DNA of 64,000 bases from Rhodoferax sediminis (GTDB lineage Bacteria; Pseudomonadota; Gammaproteobacteria; Burkholderiales; Burkholderiaceae_C): contig NZ_CP035503.1 in the NCBI RefSeq assembly GCF_006970865.1, positions 1,873,001-1,937,000 of the forward strand. Reading direction: 5' to 3'. This document shows, one piece after another, positions 8,325 to 18,456 of the stretch (positions within the stretch are counted from its first letter, which is position 1; each line of letters opens with the position of its first letter). The position numbers were made by a program, and so were the translations under genes. The notes under the pieces are model-generated. The model searched no databases. It was given only the letters and a program-made list of their open reading frames with translations, and was not told the origin of the DNA.

Positions 8325-9420
8325 ACAAGCCTATTTCATTCTGAATTGATGCAAACCCGGAAGCCGCCCGGCGCTGGCGAACCGCTGCCGCGAGGTTTTC
8401 CAGCACCTCCACGGTCGCGTCCCAGCCGATGCAGGCATCGGTCACGCTCTGGCCATAGCGCAGGCCCTTGCGGCCGTCGGTGATGTCTTGCCGGCCTTCC
8501 ACCAGATGGCTCTCGATCATGACGCCGCAGATGCCGGCCGAGCCGCTGCCGATTTGCTGCGCGATATCGGCCGCCACCGCGGGCTGCCGCGCGTAGTCCT
8601 TGCCGCTGTTGCCGTGGCTGCAATCGATCACGAGCCGCGCGGGCAGGCCGGCCTGGCTCAAAGCCTCGGTGGCGCGGCGCACGCTGGCCGCATCAAAATT
8701 CGGCCCATCGCTGGCGCCGCGCAGCACCAGGTGGCCGTCGGGGTTGCCCGTGGTCGTGATGACCATGGCGCGGCCTTCGAGTGAGATGGTGGGAAAGCGA
8801 TGCGGCTGGGCGGCGACGTGGATCGCATCGATGGCGGCGGCCACGCTGCCGTTGGTGGCGTTCTTGAAGCCCACCGGCGCCGACAGGGCCGACGCCATCT
8901 GACGGTGCAACGGGCTCTCCACCGTGCGTGCCCCGATGGCGCCCCAGGTCAGCAACTCGGCGTAGTACTGCGGCGTGACCAGGTCCAGGATTTCAGAGGC
9001 CGCCGGTACCTCCAGGTGCGCGCACGCCAGCAGGATGCGCCTCGCGTGGCGCAGGCCTTCGCCGATGTCACCCTGCCCGTCAAGGTCCGGGTCGTAGATC
9101 AGGCCCTTCCAGCCCATGCGCGTGCGCGGCTTCTCAAAATACACGCGCATCACCAGCAGCAGCGATTCGCCCAGCCGCTGCGCCATCTCGCGCAGGCGCG
9201 CGGCGTACTCCAGCGCCGACTCGGGCTCATGGATCGAGCACGGCCCAACCACCACCAGCAACCGGTCGTCAAGGCCACGCAGGATGTTGCGGGTCGCGGC
9301 GCGCGAGGCCGCGATGCCGGCAGCCTGCACTTCGCTCGCAGGGAGTTCGTCGCGCAACAGCCGCGGTTCCGGCAGCGGATCGGCGCGCGCGATGTGGATG
9401 TCTGAGATGGGGGTGGGCAC
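8323..9420 (-). CDS. aroG: 3-deoxy-7-phosphoheptulonate (DAHP) synthase, class I
   Basis: A 365-residue enzyme joining phosphoenolpyruvate and erythrose 4-phosphate, the first step of the shikimate pathway. Class I features include VVVGPCSIHEPESALEYA, the MRVYFEKPRTRMGWKGLIYDP block, GARTVESPLHRQMASALS, GFKNATNG and the late DCSHGNSGKD. The frame is open upstream to 9573, but a GTG at 9418-9420 preceded by GGAG with about 5 bases spacing gives MPTPISDIHI and a family-typical length, so that start was chosen. The final residues and stop are encoded by a dispersed element (copy A). The small gene at 9464-9691 precedes it on the same strand. Which amino acid inhibits it cannot be told here. Confidence 0.93.
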   Translation of the reverse strand: MPTPISDIHIARADPLPEPRLLRDELPASEVQAAGIAASRAATRNILRGLDDRLLVVVGPCSIHEPESALEYAARLREMAQRLGESLLLVMRVYFEKPRTRMGWKGLIYDPDLDGQGDIGEGLRHARRILLACAHLEVPAASEILDLVTPQYYAELLTWGAIGARTVESPLHRQMASALSAPVGFKNATNGSVAAAIDAIHVAAQPHRFPTISLEGRAMVITTTGNPDGHLVLRGASDGPNFDAASVRRATEALSQAGLPARLVIDCSHGNSGKDYARQPAVAADIAQQIGSGSAGICGVMIESHLVEGRQDITDGRKGLRYGQSVTDACIGWDATVEVLENLAAAVRQRRAASGFASIQNEIGL

Positions 9421-9463
9421 GGCGTCTCCGAGGGCGGGCTGAAGGGCGAGGGCGTTTATGTTT

Positions 9464-9691
9464 CTAGGGCGAGCGGTGCAGGCGCGGGGCCGACATGGCG
9501 TCGATCTGGTCGGCGATCGCCTCATCGACATGGGGCAGACGCGGCGCGAGATTTGCGGCACCGAACGCCGCACGCAGTTGCTGCAGGTCCTTGACGCTGG
9601 GGGCCACTTTGATCTGGGCTAACGCCGCCATGGCATTGCCGCCGCGCAACAGCGCCAGCACCTTGGGCGCCCACACATTTGGATGAGACAT
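9464..9691 (-). CDS. Small unknown protein upstream of aroG
   Basis: A 75-residue frame starting at ATG 9691 and ending 43 bases before the aroG GTG, on the same strand. The sequence is regular and helical-looking (VWAPKVLALLRGGNAMAALAQIKVAPSVKDLQQL, split here by description at ALLRG), with no signal peptide or membrane helix. It ends PRLHRSP. Its composition and position suggest a real small gene co-transcribed with aroG, but I do not know a function. It follows the crotonase remnant by 15 bases, so it might be reached by read-through from that locus. Confidence 0.55.
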   Translation of the reverse strand: MSHPNVWAPKVLALLRGGNAMAALAQIKVAPSVKDLQQLRAAFGAANLAPRLPHVDEAIADQIDAMSAPRLHRSP

Positions 9692-9706
9692 GGGATGGTT
9701 CTTTCG

Positions 9707-10099
9707 TTAGCACTGCAATGGGGGTCGGCCCCCGAGCTTGTCGTGGGCCTGTGCTTCGCGGTGCAATGCCTCGGCAATATCGCCGATGGTTTCCTGATGC
9801 AGCAGAGTCTTCATTGCGCCCAGAATGGACGGGTCGGTTGCCGCCAGTTGCCGGGCCAGGTCGCGCGCTTGCGTGACCAGGCGCTCGTCGTTGGTCACGG
9901 TCCAGATCAATCCCCACCGCTCTGCATCCGTCGCACTGACTTCGCGGCCCAGCATGAGCATGCCCTTGGCTTTTTGCAGGCCGTCGTTAACGCAGGCAAG
10001 CAGTTCGCGGGCCATGGCCAACGTCAGCGCGTTGAGCTTGTCGGGTCGGTTGAGCCGGATTTCCAGCACACCGTCGAAGTGATCGACGAGGATTGACAT
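9707..10099 (-). pseudogene. Enoyl-CoA hydratase/isomerase (crotonase) remnant with internal in-frame deletion
   Basis: The frame encodes 130 residues, against about 255-265 for crotonases. Residues 1-40 are a clear crotonase N-terminus (ILVDHFDGVLEIRLNRPDKLNAL). The frame then passes directly to a late crotonase segment (LMLGREVSATDAERWGLIW) and the C-terminal helix region. The missing middle, about 110-120 residues, holds the CoA-binding and oxyanion-hole loops (AGxDL and the GGG strand) that the family needs for catalysis. The frame is still open, so a protein may be made, but it should not be an active hydratase. The start at 10099 was preferred to 10150 because MSILVDHF matches the family start. 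Confidence 0.75.
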
Positions 10100-10229
10100 G
10101 GTGTGGCCGCCTTCGGTGAGGTCAGTGTATTTCTCAGTGTGTGCTGACAACTATAGGCGGGAAGCCGATGTGTCGGTGCAAAACCTCCGTGTCGATTAAG
10201 ATCAAATTCACCTTGCTGACAATGACACC

Positions 10230-11420
10230 ATGAACGCACCGAAACGCATTCCCGGCCACCGATCCCTGCATTCTCCCGGCCCGACCCGGGTGCCCGACGA
10301 GGTGGTGCATGCGATGAGCCGTCAGCCCATGGACCTGGCCGATCCGCGGCTCGGGGCGGTCATCGAGGCCTGCGAGAGCGGACTCAAGCGCCTGTTGCAG
10401 ACCGAGCGCGCACAGGTGTTCATGTACTCCGCGAATGGTCACGGCGCCTGGGAGGCGGCGATTGTCAATCTGATCGCGCCGGGGCAGACGGTTCTGGTGC
10501 CGGGAACCGGGCACTTCTCGGAATCCTGGGCTGTGCAGACCGAGGCGCTCGGCGGCCGTGTGGTGCGTACGCCTTGCGTCGAGGGCTTTCCCATCGACGT
10601 TGATGCCGTGGAGCAGGCGCTGCGTGCCGACACCCGGCATGAAATCGTGGCCGTGTTCGCCGTGCACACCGATACGGCGAGCGGCTTGACCAGCGACCTG
10701 CGCGCACTGCGCGCGGCGATCGACGCCACCGGTCATCCGGCCTTGTTCGTGGTCGATGTGGTGGCCTCGCTCGGCGCGGCGCCGTTTGCCATGGATGCCC
10801 TCGGTGCCAACGTCGTCATCGGCGCGTCCCAGAAGGGGCTCATGGTGCCGCCCGGGCTGGGCTTTGTGGCGGTCGACAGTGTGGCGATGGCCGTGGCCAG
10901 CCGCAATCCGGCACCTCGCTTTTACTGGGACTGGGGCCGTCGCAGCAGCGATCTGGTCTATCGAAAATTTTGCGGCACACCGCCGCAAAGCCTGCTCATG
11001 GGGCTGGACGCCGCGCTGTCGTTGATTTTTCGTGAAGGCGTCGATGAAGTCATTGCACGGCATCGGCTGATCGCGCGTGCGGTGCATGCTGCCGTGGCCT
11101 GCTGGAGCGAGGGCGGGGCGTTGCAGTTCTTCGGTCGGGTACCCGCGGCCCGTTCGGTATCGGTCACCACTGTGCTGGTGCAGCCGGGGATCGACCCCGA
11201 AGCGATGCGCGAGGTGGCGCGGGAGCGGTTCCAGGTCGCTATTGCGGGCGGTCTGGGACCGCTCGCAGGCCGTGTTTTTCGCATCGGACATCTGGGAGAT
11301 ATGAACCCCGCGATGATTCTGGGCTGCCTGGCTGGCATCGAGGCGGCAATGACGGTTCAGGGCATTTCGTTTGGCCAGCAGGGAATGCAACAGGCGATTG
11401 CCTGCCTGGCCACGGGCTGA
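10230..11420 (+). CDS. Serine--glyoxylate / alanine--glyoxylate aminotransferase, class V
   Basis: A 396-residue class V PLP-dependent aminotransferase. The Schiff-base lysine is Lys202 in GASQKGLM, the PLP-phosphate region is seen at SANGHGAWEAA (67-77), and the PLP-ring aspartate lies in FVVDVVASLGA (173-183). The SPGPTRVP opening is typical of the SGAT/AGAT branch. Likely reactions are serine plus glyoxylate to hydroxypyruvate plus glycine, or the alanine equivalent; which one cannot be decided here. The ATG lies in a divergent 130-base gap facing the crotonase remnant, so it has its own promoter. It stands alone, without the other serine-cycle genes. Confidence 0.88.
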   Translation: MNAPKRIPGHRSLHSPGPTRVPDEVVHAMSRQPMDLADPRLGAVIEACESGLKRLLQTERAQVFMYSANGHGAWEAAIVNLIAPGQTVLVPGTGHFSESWAVQTEALGGRVVRTPCVEGFPIDVDAVEQALRADTRHEIVAVFAVHTDTASGLTSDLRALRAAIDATGHPALFVVDVVASLGAAPFAMDALGANVVIGASQKGLMVPPGLGFVAVDSVAMAVASRNPAPRFYWDWGRRSSDLVYRKFCGTPPQSLLMGLDAALSLIFREGVDEVIARHRLIARAVHAAVACWSEGGALQFFGRVPAARSVSVTTVLVQPGIDPEAMREVARERFQVAIAGGLGPLAGRVFRIGHLGDMNPAMILGCLAGIEAAMTVQGISFGQQGMQQAIACLATG

Positions 11421-11448
11421 CGCTTACAACGCGTCAATTGACACCGCT

Positions 11449-11979
11449 TTAACGCCGGTTGTCGCCCTGGTGGTCACCACCTCGGTCGCCGCCTCGGTCA
11501 CCCCGGTGGTCATCACCGCGGTCGCCGCCTCGGTCACCCCAGTGGTCACCACCGCGGTCGCCGCCTCGGTCACCCCAGTGGTCACCACCGCGGTCGCCGC
11601 CTCGGTCACCCCAGTGGTCACCACGATGGCCATACCCGCGGCCATTGCCGTGCCATCCGGGGTGTTCACGCTCGTAGCGGTCCCGAACCCATTGCTCCTG
11701 CACAAAATACACGGGTCGGCCACAGGCGTTGTAGCGACCGCAATAACGGCGCCAGTTTTGCTGATAAAGCGGGGGGACGTAAAGGTACATCGGCGGGCCG
11801 GCAACGGGCCTTGGCGCGATGATTACCGGTTCCGAGTAGACCACTGGAGGAGGGGGATAGCCGCCAATATTGATCTGGCCATAAACACCGGGCTGGTTGA
11901 TGCCAATGGACACCCCCACCTGCGCGTAGACGGGGGCTATGACGCAAGCAGTCAGGGCGAGCGCAATCAGTTTTTTCAT
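11449..11979 (-). CDS. Secreted small protein with Asp/Gly/Arg/His tandem repeats
   Basis: A 176-residue protein with a Sec signal peptide (MKKLIALALTACVIAPVYA, cleavage before QVG). Next comes a Pro/Tyr/Val-rich middle (GGYPPPPVVYSEPVIIAPRP, then YVPPLYQQNW), a small Cys-containing segment (YCGRYNACGRPVYFVQ), and a C-terminal repeat domain from about residue 110. The repeat unit is GDHWGDRGGDRG, with three near-perfect copies, one variant and a partial copy. GGAG lies upstream of the ATG. Envelope proteins of this layout are widespread in Burkholderiales and are usually hypothetical. The His/Asp-rich tail could bind metal or polyanions; that is inference only. Confidence 0.85.
   Translation of the reverse strand: MKKLIALALTACVIAPVYAQVGVSIGINQPGVYGQINIGGYPPPPVVYSEPVIIAPRPVAGPPMYLYVPPLYQQNWRRYCGRYNACGRPVYFVQEQWVRDRYEREHPGWHGNGRGYGHRGDHWGDRGGDRGGDHWGDRGGDRGGDHWGDRGGDRGDDHRGDRGGDRGGDHQGDNRR
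11460..11625. repeat. 36-bp tandem repeat inside the secreted-protein gene
   Basis: About four units of a 36-bp sequence (GTGGTCACCACCGCGGTCGC then CGCCTCGGTCACCCCA as read on the + strand) lie head to tail and encode the 12-residue GDHWGDRGGDRG repeat. The copies are almost identical at DNA level, so the array is likely to gain and lose units by slippage. There are no unique spacers, so this is not a CRISPR array. Boundaries are approximate. Confidence 0.85.
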
Positions 11980-12166
11980 CGAGTTTCTCCAGAAGTGAAC
12001 TCATCTTGCAACGTCGAAACCTGTACTTGCGACGACAGGACCGGTGTGTCGGCTCACACTGTTACCGGTATTTACACGGGCGAGCGGATTGTGCTGCGCG
12101 CCGGCTTTGAAGCGGGTGGGCCGGGGCCAGAATTTCCCCTGCCGGGGGCGGCCCTGGCCTATGCCG

Positions 12167-12556
12167 TTATTTGACGGGCGTTTCTGCTTCCCTGAGCAGG
12201 CCGCCTGCGCCCACATCGCCCTGGGCGGGGTTTTGCATGCGCGCCACGCAATCATCACGGTTTTCGGGCGGCTGTTCGTTGCACCGAAGCAGGGCGTTGC
12301 GTTGATACTCAGTCGGGCTGGCGCTGGTGAGGCCGCCGCGCCGGGCGGCCTGCAGCGCAGCGCCAGCCTCCTTCAGGCACGTAGCGCGATCTTCGTTGGA
12401 CTGGCCGGCGTTGCAGGCTGCACGGTCCTGCAGGTACTGCGCTTGGGCACTGGATGAGTCGTGGCTGCCTGCAGCCAGCGCGGACGCCCCCAACAAGGCC
12501 CCCAAGGCACATAACGTGAGGCCGCGACAAGAGATGGATGTATTGAGTATGAGCAT
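12167..12556 (-). CDS. Secreted small Cys-containing protein, unknown
   Basis: A 129-residue protein. AGGAG lies just upstream of ATG 12556, deciding that start over an in-frame ATG eight codons earlier. Residues 1-29 form a signal peptide (hydrophobic TLCALGALLGASALAAG). The mature part has four cysteines in repeating CxxGQSNEDRATC and CNEQPPENRDDC patterns, which suggests two periplasmic disulfides. The repeated form (Cys, about 8-9 residues, Asp/Arg, Cys) looks like a small helical hairpin family common in Burkholderiales. No enzymatic motif is visible. It stands alone between the repeat protein and the liv operon. Confidence 0.75.
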   Translation of the reverse strand: MLILNTSISCRGLTLCALGALLGASALAAGSHDSSSAQAQYLQDRAACNAGQSNEDRATCLKEAGAALQAARRGGLTSASPTEYQRNALLRCNEQPPENRDDCVARMQNPAQGDVGAGGLLREAETPVK

Positions 12557-12642
12557 GGATGACTCCTGTGGTTCCGCCAATGGATACCTCAGTCTAGTCT
12601 CGATGCCCCTCCCCGAATGTCAGACAGAGCGCCTGCTTTGCT

Positions 12643-12706
12643 GTCGGACAACTCCGACACGCGGGAGCTTTCTGTGTCGAAGCCGGCCCCGTGAAGGCCG
12701 CTTCAC
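12643..12706 (-). terminator. Two hairpins downstream of livF (possible terminator)
   Basis: Immediately after the livF stop, GTGAAG (12691-12696) pairs with CTTCAC (12701-12706). A second stem TGTCGGA (12642-12648) pairs with TCCGACA (12653-12659) around a CAAC loop. Neither is followed by a clear U-tract in the livF direction, so a factor-dependent end is as likely as intrinsic termination. Confidence 0.35.
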
Positions 12707-13401
12707 CTAAACGCCGAGATAGCGCTGCAGCAGATCCGGCTGGGTCTTGAGTTCAGCTGCCGGGCCCTCATGCGCGATGTGACCATTGTTGATGATGTAG
12801 ACGCGGCTTGCCAGTGCCAGCGTGGCGGCGAGGTTCTGCTCGACCAGAACAATGGTCTGGCCGGCCTGCGCCAGGCTGCGGCAGATGCGCACGAGATCCT
12901 GAACAATGACCGGGGCGAGTCCTTCGAATGGCTCGTCGAGCAGCACGATCTTCGGATCCCGCACCAGCGCTCGCGCGATCGCCAGCATCTGCTGCTCACC
13001 GCCGGAGAGGTCCGTGCCGCGGCTGGCGCGCCGCTCCTTTAGCCGCGGGAACATGTCGTAGATGCGCTCCAGCGGCCATTTGTTGTCGGCGGTCAGTCCG
13101 GCGAGGATGATGTTTTCCTCCACGTTGAGGCTGCCGAAGATGCGGCGGTCTTCATGGACGAGTTGCATGCCGACCCGGGCGATGTCATGCGCCTTCTTGC
13201 CGGCAATCTCCATACCTTCGAGCTTGACGCTTCCGGCTCTGGGCTTGACCACGCCCATCAGGCTCTTGAGCGTTGTGGATTTCCCGGCCCCGTTGCGGCC
13301 CAGAAGTGCCACCACCTCGTTTTTCTCGACGCGAAGCGAAACATCGAACAGGATGTGACTGTCACCGTAGTAACTGTTCAGGCCGCTGACTTCAAGCAGG
13401 C

Positions 13402-13405
<4 letters not shown>
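12707..13405 (-). CDS. livF: Branched-chain amino-acid-type ABC transporter ATPase LivF
   Basis: A 232-residue ATPase of the LivF branch. Walker A is GRNGAGKS (36-43), the signature is LSGGEQQ, Walker B is IVLLDEPFEGL, and the switch histidine is replaced by the family-typical VEQN. It would pair with the LivG domain fused to LivM upstream. The ATG (complement 13403-13405) overlaps the livMG stop (13402) as ATGA, so translation is coupled. It is the last gene of the operon livK-livH-livMG-livF. Confidence 0.95.
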
Positions 13406-15252
<1,847 letters not shown>

Positions 15253-15266
15253 CGGTAAATTATTTT

Positions 15267-16142
15267 TTATTCACGGCCCGCTGTGCCGAGCAGTCCGCGA
15301 GGACGGAACACCAGCACGAGCGTCATGGCTACGAACAGCACGACATAGGAATAGGCGGGATCGACCATCGAGGTCAGGCTGATGAGCTCGCCGGCGATAA
15401 GGCCGCCGAGCACCGCGCCCGGGAAGGAGCCGACGCCGCCGATGACGACGACGACGAAGGTTTGCACCAGGATTGCTTCGCCGACGTCGGGCGCAATCGA
15501 GACTACCGGGGCGTTGATGATGCCGGCGAAGCCCGCCGCCATCGCGCCAATGCCGAACACCAGCATGAAAATCTTGTAGACGTTGATGCCGAGCGAACTG
15601 ACCATCATCGAATCTTCGATTCCGGCACGCACGATCATGCCGATGCGGGTGCGATAGAGCACGAAATACAGCACAAGCAGTGCGACCGCGACGATGCCGA
15701 GCAGCGCCAGTCGATAGGTCGGGTAAAGCATGAAGCCGAGCGACGTGATACCGGCCAGCGGTGTCGGCGGAGGCACCGTCTCCGACAGGCTGCCGAAGAA
15801 GAAGCGAACGGTTTCGACGAAGACGATGCCCAGGCCGAAGGTGACGAGGAGCTGATCTTCAGGCGGCCGTGCATAGAAATGGCGAATGATCAAGCGCTCG
15901 GTCACCACGCCCACCACCATCACGAACAGCGAGCCGGCAACGACCGCGACGATGAAAGAACCGGAATAAGTATAGGCCACCCAGCCGGCATAGCCACCCA
16001 GCATGAACATCGCGCCGTGCGCGAGGTTGAGCACGCCGAGGGTGCCGTAGATGATCGTCAGGCCGGAGGAGATCAGCGCCAGCAGCGCGCCCAGCACCAA
16101 GCCGTTGAAGCATTGCGATATGAAGTTTGCCCAGTTGATCAC
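15267..16142 (-). CDS. livH: Branched-chain amino-acid-type ABC permease LivH
   Basis: A 291-residue inner-membrane permease. The LivH opening is clear (NGLVLGALLALISSGLTIIYG, then GVLNLAHGAMFMLGGY), and the late GGVGSFPGAVLGGL motif is where the permease meets the ATPase. With the LivM half of the fusion it would form the heterodimeric pore. It lies 153 bases after the binding-protein gene, the widest gap in the operon, which could hold an internal control site; I see no clear one. Confidence 0.94.
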   Translation of the reverse strand: MINWANFISQCFNGLVLGALLALISSGLTIIYGTLGVLNLAHGAMFMLGGYAGWVAYTYSGSFIVAVVAGSLFVMVVGVVTERLIIRHFYARPPEDQLLVTFGLGIVFVETVRFFFGSLSETVPPPTPLAGITSLGFMLYPTYRLALLGIVAVALLVLYFVLYRTRIGMIVRAGIEDSMMVSSLGINVYKIFMLVFGIGAMAAGFAGIINAPVVSIAPDVGEAILVQTFVVVVIGGVGSFPGAVLGGLIAGELISLTSMVDPAYSYVVLFVAMTLVLVFRPRGLLGTAGRE

Positions 16143-16295
16143 GCTGTCCCGTCCTGATCGGCGATCAATTTGAATATTTCATGTTGATATCGGAATTACT
16201 GATACTCCAACGGCCCGCGAGGACAATGAATGCTTGCCATCATGTGCGACAGCAAGCATTCCAATCCTGCACCGGCCGTAGAGCGTCCTTGTCTG

Positions 16296-17660
16296 TCAGG
16301 TGTAATCGCCGAGCTTGCAGCCAAACGCGTCGGCCGGCTGCGTGACCTTTTCGCCGGGCACGATTTCAATCACCTCCCAGAAGTCCTCGTCGTTTTTCAT
16401 GTCCTTCTTGGCTTTGCCGCGAACAATCACAACCGGGCGAATGCATTGGTGATCCTGCGGTCGATAGTGGACATCGCCAAGGAGTGACGGAATGGTTTCA
16501 CCCTTCTCGTACTGCTTGATGACGTCGGGCGGATAGAAACTGCCCGCTTCGGTCACCATCCGTGCCCACTGGGCGAAGCTGACGTAGGAGTTCTGGGCAC
16601 CCCATTCCGGTCGATAGCCGTACTTCTTGTGGAATGACTCGACGAACAGCTTGGCAAGAGGATACTTGTCCTCGAGCGTCCACCAGAAATCGGTCGCCGC
16701 AAGAACGCCGGCGGTGATGTCCGGCCCCACCTCCTTGGCGAGGAACGGAATCTGGTAGGGGATGACCAGCGTCATCTTCGGGAGCAGGCCGAACTGCTTG
16801 GCCTGCTGGGTCGACAACACGGCGTCACGGCCCCAGTTGACGTTGATCAGGAATTCGGCGCCGGAATTTGCGATATTGGTCAGATACTGGCTGAAGTCCT
16901 GGGTGCCGAGCGGCGACACCTGGTTGGTCACCATGGTCCAGCCCGCGTTCTTGACCAGGTAGTCGTTGACAGATTTCGTCGTGGTGTGGCCATAGGTGTA
17001 GTCCGGCGTCATGAACGCCGCCTTGCGATTCTTGCCGAACTTCTTCACCAAAACGGGGCCGATCGCATTTGCCGCCGTCTCGCCGTAGAAGTTTTGCCGG
17101 AAGCCGTAGCGCACGCAGTCCTTGCCGGTCGTGTCGTTGGAACCGGAGATCCCGGCCAGATAAAGAATCTTCTCGCGCTCCGCGAACTTGTTAAGCGCGA
17201 CCGCCACGGCCGACGAGGTCGAGCCGGTCATCATGATGATCTTGTTCTGACCGATGAAAGTCTGTTCCACCTGCAGCGCCTGGTTCGGCTTGGCGACCGA
17301 GTCGGCCGAGAGCAATTTCACCTTCTTGCCGAGCAGGCCGTTGTTCACCTTTGGCGCGAATTTTTTCATCAATTCGTGATTGGTGTTCATGTGCTCAACG
17401 GCGAGCTCCATGCCCTTGAGCTCGTCCGCGCCCTGCACCGCATAGGTGCCGGTGAGAGGCACGGCCGCGCCGATGAAAACCGTGTCACCCTGCGACCCGG
17501 CTGGCCAGGTCCCCATGGCCGGCTTATCTTCGGCATAGGCCCATTGGATGCCGCCGAAACTGGCCAGCAATGTGGCGCCAGCCACGCCTGCGCTGCGATG
17601 CAGCGCGTCACGGCGCGAGATGGCGGATGTCGCCTCGTTGGTGAGCTTGAACTTTGACAT
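16296..17660 (-). CDS. LivK-like periplasmic binding protein with a Tat signal
   Basis: A 454-residue type I periplasmic binding protein (ANF/leucine-binding fold). The start at 17660 follows AAGGAAG and opens a twin-arginine signal: ISRRDALH with Arg16-Arg17, a hydrophobic stretch, and cleavage after AYA at about 43. Export would therefore be of folded protein. Fold landmarks include VPLTGTYAVQGADELKGMELAVEHMN (split by the ligand loop), MMTGSTSSAVAVA and FMTPDYTYGHTTTKSVNDYL. The C-terminus carries the DFWEVIEIVPGE segment seen in HAAT-family proteins for amides, aromatic acids or amino acids. It is the first gene of the liv operon, divergent from a MarR regulator, which hints at an inducible and possibly aromatic ligand. 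Confidence 0.9.
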   Translation of the reverse strand: MSKFKLTNEATSAISRRDALHRSAGVAGATLLASFGGIQWAYAEDKPAMGTWPAGSQGDTVFIGAAVPLTGTYAVQGADELKGMELAVEHMNTNHELMKKFAPKVNNGLLGKKVKLLSADSVAKPNQALQVEQTFIGQNKIIMMTGSTSSAVAVALNKFAEREKILYLAGISGSNDTTGKDCVRYGFRQNFYGETAANAIGPVLVKKFGKNRKAAFMTPDYTYGHTTTKSVNDYLVKNAGWTMVTNQVSPLGTQDFSQYLTNIANSGAEFLINVNWGRDAVLSTQQAKQFGLLPKMTLVIPYQIPFLAKEVGPDITAGVLAATDFWWTLEDKYPLAKLFVESFHKKYGYRPEWGAQNSYVSFAQWARMVTEAGSFYPPDVIKQYEKGETIPSLLGDVHYRPQDHQCIRPVVIVRGKAKKDMKNDEDFWEVIEIVPGEKVTQPADAFGCKLGDYT

Positions 17661-17840
17661 GTGCTTCCTTTCTTGGAAATTGATCCTGATCTTGGCCCGG
17701 GTCACAGCCATTGGGTCGCAAATTTTTCTTTCAGCGCTTGGCAGCAAGTCGGCGCGTCGCCCCTCCAAGCCGACGTTCACCAAAGTGGCAATAACGCGTT
17801 ACCAGAAAAAACAGCTTTGTGCATTCCTTGCACGGTATAG

Positions 17841-17873
17841 TGGCAAATATATCTTGGTACGATACATTAGCCA
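17841..17873. promoter_or_regulatory. 33-bp imperfect palindrome, candidate MarR operator
   Basis: In the 316-base gap between livK and marR, a dyad runs TGGCAAATATATCTT ... ACGATACATTAGCCA, centred on 17857, with 12 of 16 position pairs complementary. Its size and position, about 100-180 bases from either gene start, suit a MarR-family operator controlling both directions. The rest of the gap (17661-17840, 17874-17976) holds no gene that I can support. Promoter hexamers are not clear. Confidence 0.5.
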
Positions 17874-17976
17874 ACTCTCGAAAACCCTAAGAAAGATCTG
17901 CGCTGGAGCGCGCATGCTGTCAGGTACACGTAATGGAAAAGGCAGAAGAGGCGAGGCGCATCGGCCGAGCAGAACA

Positions 17977-18390
17977 ATGAAAAGCGACGAATTCAAGATG
18001 CTGGCGGAGTTTCGCGCCCAGCTGCGCCAGTTCAATTTCTTCAGCGAACAGGAGTGTGCCGCTTTGGGCTTGACGCCGCAGCAGTACCAGGCGCTGCTGG
18101 CGATCAAGGGGCACCCGGAGGCTGAGGTGATCACCATCACCGAGCTGGCGCAATGGATGCTGATCAAGCACAACAGTGCCGTCGGTCTCGTGGATCGCCT
18201 GGAAAGGGAAGGGTTCGTCAGCCGCAAGCCGTCCAAGCAGGACCGGCGCCGAGTGGGCGTCAAGTTGACGGCGCACGGCGAGAAGGTCTTCAAGCGCCTG
18301 TCGGTGGCGCACCGGGTGGAGCTGAAACGCGTCAGTCCGGAGTTTCGGCGCTATTTCAGGTATTTTTCCAAGCCGGTGGACTGGGCCTGA
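17977..18390 (+). CDS. MarR-family transcriptional regulator
   Basis: A 137-residue winged-helix regulator. The MarR pattern is visible as GLTPQQYQALLAIKG (helix before the wHTH), ITELAQWMLIKHNSAVGLVDRLE (recognition region) and the wing FVSRKPSKQDRRRVGVKLTAHG, which has the conserved DxRxxxxxLT form. It is divergent from the liv operon and probably represses it until a ligand, often a phenolic or CoA-thioester compound in this family, binds. The start at 17977 matches family length; an in-frame ATG at 17914 with a better-spaced GGAG would add 21 residues and cannot be excluded. Confidence 0.88.
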   Translation: MKSDEFKMLAEFRAQLRQFNFFSEQECAALGLTPQQYQALLAIKGHPEAEVITITELAQWMLIKHNSAVGLVDRLEREGFVSRKPSKQDRRRVGVKLTAHGEKVFKRLSVAHRVELKRVSPEFRRYFRYFSKPVDWA

Positions 18391-18456
18391 TGGATGGGCG
18401 GCGCAGCCCCCGGGCCCATGGGGACAACGCCGGCATTTTGCGTTCCAATAGCGGCC

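Noticed and set aside
11460..11630. Regular 36-bp repeats, considered as a CRISPR array.
   Set aside because: The units are contiguous with no unique spacers and encode a periodic protein domain; no cas genes are nearby.
12600..12706. Candidate small RNA or gene between livF and the Cys-containing small protein.
   Set aside because: Only two short hairpins are seen, with no promoter or conserved frame; better explained as a transcript end.
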